A stretch of DNA of 64,000 nucleotides from Plazaster borealis. Taxonomy: Eukaryota > Echinodermata > Asteroidea > Forcipulatida > Labidiasteridae. A model generated the notes under the pieces. The model was given only the letters and a program-made list of their open reading frames with translations, made no database searches and had not been told where the DNA came from. Shown piece after piece: positions 57,486 through 64,000 of this stretch. Each line of letters begins with the position of its first letter. The first letter of the stretch is position 1. The stretch is from the NCBI GenBank assembly GCA_021014325.1, contig CM037473.1:10929501-10993500 (forward strand), read 5' to 3'. A program made the position numbers and the translations under genes.

Positions 57486-58562
57486 AATTATTTGATATTT
57501 TGAGGCAGACAGACACATCCTTATCTAGAGAGTATGTATAAGCATGGAGTCTATTCCTACCTCCATGGTATAAGCCAATGTCCAAGCTGACAATGAAACA
57601 AACTAAAGAAGCCAACAGCCTTGTTTAAGTGCAACAGTATCATAAAATAAACAGCTAAGTAGTGTGGGAGACACATCACTCTAGTCCATTATGGTTCAAC
57701 AAATAACAACAGTTTATTTTTCACAAAGCTGGCAATTTGGCCTTGGGGTACGATTAACCACATAAGGTGTGAAAAGAAGGTGAGGCATACATATGGGAAA
57801 ATTTCAATTTGTATGCACACCTTGTACAGTACACAAGTAGCATGGGAGATTTTGAGGTAAAAGCATTATAAACAACAATGAATGTTTTAAATTAAGATCT
57901 AAAACCCCCCAAAATGCAAGTCATTGAAAAGTACAAGTGCACAGGCCTACATCATGCTCTGATCAAATTATGATTTGCAGACAGTGTCCCGAGTTTGATG
58001 GATGGGAGGTTAAAAATGACTGATGGAGTTTGCCCCTCAAGAAACAAACTCCAGCCCCTCCTCCCAAAAAACGAAAACAACAACAAAAAATTAATAAATA
58101 ATAATAATGACAAATTTAGATTTGAAAAAATAAAAATATACAAGAGTTATATAAGAATAATACAATATCATTAAAAGAAAACACTAAATCAAACTTTCCA
58201 AACTGTACACTGTAGGAAAGTATCATACCATAGAGTGGTCCTTGCTCTATGATCATACTGACAATATAACAAGTTTTTTTAATACCCAGGGTGCCATAAA
58301 GCCCAAGGTTCCACTGGCTACACAATATACACTATAGGGGCCCTACCCAATTGGCATATATTCAGACAAACAGTGTTGAAGCTCTGTGGACTACGAACAA
58401 TGACCTTAAAGATTCATTGGCAACTGATTCCAATTTCCCCTCACATAACTGCACCAGAAATGGCCAATTATTACAAACTCTTCACAAACATTGTTAAAAG
58501 AAGGGTACGTACACGTACAAACAACATTCATGTTGAGTCCTTGCTTTCAGGTGTAGAGTACC

Positions 58563-58737
58563 AGGGGTCGATTTCACCAAACTCTTCCTAACTTAGGACT
58601 AGTCCTAGGCAATGCTAAGAGATAGGACTAGTCTTTAGTTAGGACCAGTACTTAAGACTAGTCCTATCTCTTAGCATTGCCTAGGACTAGTCCTAAGTTA
58701 GGAAGAGTTTTGTGAAAATGGACCCCAGGTCTTGAAT
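58563..58737. mobile_element. palindromic element with aggactagtcctagg arms
   Basis: Arms gggtcgatttcaccaaactc and cctaagttaggaagagtttt with internal aggactagtcctaggcaatg repeats; nearly the whole 175 bases can fold. Confidence 0.75.
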
Positions 58738-59019
58738 TTCTTCTTAAAGAGGGAAATGTTGCCATTTTCATTTTACAAAGGGCACTTCCATTACAAAGTT
58801 GTAAAGTCTATGGGAATGTTTTGAAGGGGCACCAAGGCCAAGACCAGGGCAACAGGCCAGAAATTTCATTTTTGAGAGGACAATGCCATTTATCATTATT
58901 TTTGCAAAAGGACACTTTAAATTTTGTTAAAGCCTATGGGAAACTTCTGAAGGGGCACCAAGGCCAAAACTAGGGCAACAGAGGCCATGGCCTTCATTGT
59001 CTTCATGTAAATCCAGGCC

Positions 59020-60477
59020 TGGTGTACAAGTCCAATAAATGCACATCACACTAATTATTTTGCACACTGGTACTGTCCAACAAAATTGATAAATAAACAG
59101 GAATTTGTTACCCAACCATGAGTAATTATTTTCTGGAATCCCTTCGCAGACTTTTTGTAGAATCCCATGCTAAATATCACTTTTTATGAAAGAATGTTGA
59201 AAAATGTTTTTCCTTAAATAAATAATAAAAATTCATAAGAAAACAATACATTTATTTCAACACCTGTCTTGGAGTGCTTTATAAGATTTCCAGCCAGTTC
59301 ATTCCTCCAGGCACGTGGGTGTCCAATGGGCAGTTTATCTGTGTACATGTAAACATGTTCAATACATGGTGCAAGCTTGTTTGGACTAATTGACCATTAA
59401 TTGTTTGGTAAGACTACCTGTTCAATGACATTCATTTCATTATTACATTGTTCATCCTCAATAATTCATCAGTGCATTTTTCTAAAACTCGGAATACAAA
59501 GCAGCCATGAACAACAACAAACCTTGAATTACATGGCAGCACTTGCCCTCTCAAAGATGAAATTCCAGCCCTGTTTTTGTTTGTTTTGTTTTACAATAAT
59601 AATTATATAATTTGGGAGGCTAATAATCCTTAATTGCAGGTGAGAAGCTGAAGTGCGAAGAGTGCGGCTACATGCAAGGGTGCCTTTGGCAGCCAGCCAC
59701 TTCCACCCATATGCACTGTATGACCATGGAGCGCAGCCAGAGTTTCGCAAGCGTTAGATTTTTCCGTTTCATTTGAGAATATAATTTTTTCATAACTGTT
59801 ATCTCAGTTGGCATCATTTTTGACACTTGGAGTAGTTTGTCAGCGAGGTTGTATTATTTACTTTAATAGTCTACATAATCTCATGATAACACATGATAAA
59901 GTAGTCCATTTAGTTTTCTGATCCTGAACACAATAACTACATGATGTAGGCCGACAGCACGTCTTTATAAACAACCTTGATAGGCTGAGTATCACTTCCT
60001 GTGTTTGTTAACTACAAATTTACCTCCAGTCATTCCAGTAGCCCCACTTCGCAGGCATGACTCCCTTAAAGGAAGTCACATCATTTAGTTGAAATGTCTA
60101 TGGCTCTCTGCTTCCTGGGTATGACGCACAGAAGGGTACACAACGTGACCTTTGACTCTTTGGTTCAAAACAATTTCACAGCGCATCCCATTGTTTGCAT
60201 TGTGTTACTGTTGATATGTACTGTACTGTGTCTGGGTGCCTTTTGAACTTCAAGTGTATGTTTTGTAAACTTAAGAGTCAAAGTGCACATATTACATTTT
60301 TCTGTAAAGTGCATTTTTTTGTGCAACGATATGCGAGTGACGCTGGAATGGCCCATTTGTATCATAAAACAACCAAAAGGCTGCCACTATTCAATTATGT
60401 TTACAATTTAAAAATTGATGAGTTCCGCACACTCGAGCAGCTCCTTGAATGAAAAGACATTACCAACATTGATGGTA
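59020..60477. other. stretch without a supported gene
   Basis: Contains a fragment of the third SINE family (59,610-59,760). Otherwise no recognised repeat or exon. Confidence 0.45.
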
Positions 60478-61179
60478 TTCAATTCTGTTTTATTGTCACA
60501 CATACATATACAGTGAAATTTACTTTGGTTTGCGAGTCTAAAAATATCAAAAATTACAAAATAAAACAGAAAACAAAAAACCCACAAAAGGCATTCAATA
60601 ACAAATAAACAATATGCAACAGTAAGATAACAACAGTAAACAATAGCAAACCCCCGAAAACAAAATTAAAAAGTATTAATCATTCAGTAACCTAATTGCA
60701 CTGGGATAAAAACTGTTACGAGTACGGTTGGAGTCAGCTCTGATCGCTCTATACCGCTTACCTGTTCTCATCAGTTCAAATAAACCATTCGCAGGGTGAA
60801 ATTCATCTGAAATAATGGATCTCGATTTCTTAAGAACCCGTGCGGCATAAAGTTTATCCAAAGCAGGAAGCTCGTGACCAATTATAAAGCTAGCAGTGCT
60901 GACTACACGATTGAGGCGTTTTCGGTCATCTGCCGTGGTGTTGCCGTACCAGACAGTGATCGAGAGTGTCAAAACACTCTCTACCACAGCCCGATAAAAC
61001 TTAATCAGCAAATCCTGGCTGACACGAAAACTTCTCAATCTTCTAAGAAAGAACAATCGTTGCTGGGCTTTCCTAACAATGGAATCAACATGAGTCACCC
61101 ACTTAAAATCGTATGATATGTGCACTCCTAGAAATTTAAAAGAGTCAAAAATGGTATGCTTTACTTTTGACCACCTCCA
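60478..61179 (-). mobile_element. 5'-truncated CR1/L2-like LINE with reverse-transcriptase C-terminus
   Basis: An open minus-strand frame of at least 165 codons stops at 60,676. It holds the thumb and C-terminal region of a non-LTR reverse transcriptase: FKFLGVHISYDFKW, then ITVWYGNTT, then LYAARVLKKSRSII, FELMRTGKRYRAIRADSN and FYPSAIRLLN. The 3' end reads tatgtatgtgtgacaataaa on the minus strand, typical of this clade, at 60,478-60,520. The 5' part ends at a poly-C tract (61,180-61,196), so palm domain and endonuclease are missing. It is unusually intact and therefore probably a young insertion. Confidence 0.85.
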
Positions 61180-61796
61180 ACCCCCCCCCCCCCCCGGATT
61201 TACTCAGATAAGTTCCTTCTGAAAGTGTTCTGTAGAGGAGTACAACCTATTAGGAAGCACCAACATGTGATTGTTTTTATACTTGTAACAAGCAACAGTA
61301 ACAAAGGTCCTCGGTAATGCATGGGCAAAAAAAAATTGGGGGGAAAAATGTTTTTTCTATTTGCATGAGTACACTGCACATGAACGTATTTTACGTTTTT
61401 TTTTTCCACGCAACCATGTAACGTCCGTAACATTTTGGTCATCTTTTTCCTCTAAAACAAAATCTAATAAAGATTTTTTTTGTATACCACATATTCAAAG
61501 CTAAGTTTTGATGGGTAACTTTATCCACAATGAAATTTGAAAATCCAATAATTAGAACTAGGCTAACGAGCGTTACGGACGTTACAAAATTTTGTTACGG
61601 ACATTACGTTACGGACGTTACACATTTACAGTGCACAAGTACATGGCAATAAATGTACACACCCCTATTTAACAATGAAAAGACCCTGATGCACATAGAA
61701 CTAGGTCAGTTGAGTATAAATTGTATCAGTTTTATGCCTTTTGGTGGGAATGTTAGAAACACATGTCCAAGGCAGGCAGTATACAGCATAATGATC

Positions 61797-61953
61797 TGGG
61801 GTGCGTTTTGGCGATGGTAACCAAAAATTGTTTCGGTTGTTGGTCGTTGGTTCTGCTGTTCAGACTGAACGATAACCGAGTTGTGAGCTCGGTTACCATT
61901 TTGGTTATGACGTCAGAAACATATATTGGTTACAGCCGCCAAAACGCACCCCT
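61797..61953. mobile_element. palindromic element with ggggtgcgttttggcg arms
   Basis: Terminal arms ggggtgcgttttggcg and gccgccaaaacgcacccc, inner arms aaccgag/gctcggtt. No coding. Confidence 0.7.
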
Positions 61954-62132
61954 GTTCACCTGGCCAGCCGGGGAGGAACAGATTTTCAGCCACCCAAAGG
62001 AGGATGTTATAACAAAACTCGAGCAACCCAAAATCATAATGCTGGGGAGCCGTATTTACTTTGACTTTGATGTCAGCAAAGCTGAAATGATTTTTAATCA
62101 TTCTTGAAGTTTTCCAATTAATTACCTAAAAC

Positions 62133-62525
62133 TTAAAGGGACACGTTGCCTTGGATCGGACGAGTTGGTCTTAAAAAAAGCGTTTGTAACCGTTTGTTAT
62201 AAAATGCACATGGCTAGAAAGACGTTATAAAAGTAGAATACAATGATCCACACCAATATGCCTCGATATTGCGCGGTTTTCCTTTTACTTCGAGAACTAA
62301 CACGGTTGGCCATTTTGTGTGTGGAGTCAAAAAGTTGACTCCACAAAATGGCCGACCGTGTTTGTTCACGATGTAAAAGGAAAACCACGCAATTTCGAGA
62401 CCTTTTTGTGTGGATCATTGTATTCTACTTTTTAAACATCTTTCTAACCATGCATTTTATAACAAACGGTTACAAACGCTTTTTATAGACCAACTCGCCC
62501 GATCCAAGGCAACGTGTCCCTTTAA
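62133..62525. mobile_element. TTAA-flanked near-perfect palindromic MITE, family E
   Basis: Arms of nearly 190 bases start aagggacacgttgccttgg and read back as ccaaggcaacgtgtcccttt. Nested inside is gactccacaaaatggccg against its complement. TTAA is on both sides. A copy of the flanking DNA without the element lies at 62,756-62,835. Confidence 0.85.
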
Positions 62526-62562
62526 ACATTCCCTGTTTGGCGACAATGCCTCGTCATGAACC

Positions 62563-62613
62563 TTCTGTCCTGGACATTTTGTCCTGGACATTCTGTCCTG
62601 TACATTCTGTCCT
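62563..62613. repeat. 15 bp minisatellite, about 3.5 copies
   Basis: Repeats of ctgtcctggacattt with one tacatt variant. Confidence 0.8.
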
Positions 62614-64000
62614 GATTTGGTTATTGACAGTTGTTCAGTGTTTATATGAAATAATTGTTAAAGTGAATTGATTATTGATTCAATGCAGACACTGATATTC
62701 TTAATGTGATTCCCAATTTGTTTTCCTCAGAAAATGAGTAGGCTAAAGATTTTTAATTATTCTTGAAGTTTGCCAATTAATAACCTAGAATTTAAACGTT
62801 TCCTGTTGGGCGACAATGCCTCTTTATGGGCATTCCGGCCTGATTCTACATTGTTTTTTGACAATTGTTCAGTGTTTATAAGAAGAGTTTTTAAAGTGCA
62901 CATCCTGATTGATTATTGATTCCATTAATGCAGGCATGATATCATTCCTATTTGAAAGTAATTTTTGCCCTCAAAAAATGAGTAATATTTTATTAAATAG
63001 CCTCAAAAGCCTTTCAAAACATAAACCACATATGTATAGGCTAGTGGCCTTTGGATTACCATGCCTTTTTTTTCAAGGTTCAAATATCATCTCTGATCAA
63101 TGTCCAGATGTCTGTAAGGCTTATCTTACATTCAACATTCAATTTAAAGCCGAGAAAATCATTATTCTTGAGTTTCTTCCCACGTTATTTCACATCCGTA
63201 ACGTCCGTAACGCTAAAATGTAACGTCCGTAACGCCAAAATGTAACGTCCGTAATGGCAAAAACTTCATATTTGTCCATTATCAAAATGATTTTTTTCTA
63301 AATTGTCAATTATGTTTGTATAGAGGGAACTTATATCTACTACTGCATAGTTGTTTTAAAAACCTCTGCCCAGAAACTTCACAGAGTTTTACCAATATGT
63401 CAAGGAGCTTGAAAAGTCTCGTCAGAACATGTAACGTCCGTAACGCTCGTTTGCAGTGATTATATCTAATTAATAAACCAAGCTAAGTACAGTTTCACTA
63501 TGTCATGTTATACACTAGGGCCTATAGTAATGATGTGCAAAATAAATAAAATCTACTTTGACTGCAAGTATGTTACTTTGTTTTCTAAAAATTGCTAGTC
63601 ACCCCTGTATGTAACGTCCGTAACGGTGGAATTGTCCTATTAGTTTAGTACAAATCGAACATTGCAGCCCAAAGGCTGAATTGTGTTCAAGGTAGAGTGG
63701 TTTTCCGGCAGAATGCTATAGACAAAACACAATCACGATTGCATATTGTGGGGCTACATAAAAATGTAATTTTTTCTCCTGTCGACAATTTTCTCAATTG
63801 TTTAACCCTTTAGAGACCATTCATTTCTGTATAATCATCACAAAACGCCCAGACATTGCTAAAATTATTCATTTCTTTAATCAAATTTTGTCATTAAAAA
63901 TTTCAACAGAAATAACATAAAACAGAAAATTTAGGTGTGTGTTTAGAAATTGGGATACTATGTTTTACATTGGACAATTTTTATATATATTCGGACATGA

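Larger units (their letters stand above)
62090..62985. repeat. direct duplication, first copy interrupted by a MITE
   Basis: Blocks attcttgaagttttccaatt, ggcgacaatgcctc and ttgttcagtgtttata occur in the same order in 62,097-62,750 and 62,751-62,985. The first copy carries the TTAA element. Confidence 0.78.
61418..63624. repeat. nine dispersed copies of GTAACGTCCGTAAC
   Basis: Exact 14-mers start at 61,418 (+), 61,572 (-), 61,608 (-), 63,198 (+), 63,220 (+), 63,431 (+) and 63,611 (+). Single-mismatch copies start at 61,594 (-) and 63,242 (+). They form two clusters about 1.6 kb apart in mostly opposite directions. Confidence 0.9.

Overview
The window is eukaryotic, AT-rich and dominated by repeats. 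It looks like a marine deuterostome, most probably an echinoderm and perhaps a sea star. The reasons are the very dense short inverted-repeat transposons (many ending in TTAA), tRNA-headed SINEs with the cttgcttaaggacacaag motif, abundant acatgtac and taggcctac words, and an intron-rich gene whose protein matches a vertebrate family. The taxon is inferred from general familiarity with such genomes; no database was searched.

The one well-supported protein gene is a TMEM116-type seven-transmembrane receptor on the minus strand. Its 12 coding exons run from the ATG at 51,201 down to the stop at 31,115. All exons have GT/AG borders and compatible phases and give a 392-residue protein. A noncoding first exon near 55.73 kb is possible. 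A second, smaller minus-strand gene is proposed from a TATA box at 26,004-26,011 and a start exon at 25,942-25,966, with exons at 12,666-12,759 and 12,060-12,219. It would encode about 92 residues of a coiled-coil-like protein that I do not recognise. Its 13 kb first intron would hold the largest repeat in the window.

Layout. 0-1.7 kb: AT-rich dispersed short repeats. 1.7-2.9 kb: Pro/Ser-rich-reading 80-93 bp repeat. 3.0-3.2 kb: two head-to-head tRNA-like units. 3.3-7.2 kb: mostly unannotated DNA with one foldback element and two weak exon candidates. 7.2-8.45 kb: composite tandem array. 8.45-14.6 kb: transposon remnants and the two downstream exons of the small gene. 14.6-21.0 kb: about 148 copies of a 43 bp minisatellite. 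21-31 kb: nested TTAA elements, SINEs, a Mutator-like foldback element with a 9 bp target duplication, and the small gene's promoter. 31.1-51.2 kb: TMEM116 exons separated by repeat-filled introns. 51.3-61.2 kb: LINE reverse-transcriptase tails, SINEs and foldback elements. 61.4-63.7 kb: nine copies of a 14 bp motif, plus a duplicated segment that has a TTAA element in only one copy.

The two genes are on the same strand, with no visible functional link. The most unusual structures are the 43 bp array, the clustered GTAACGTCCGTAAC motif, the Mutator-like foldback element, and two internal filled-site/empty-site pairs that document TTAA insertions.
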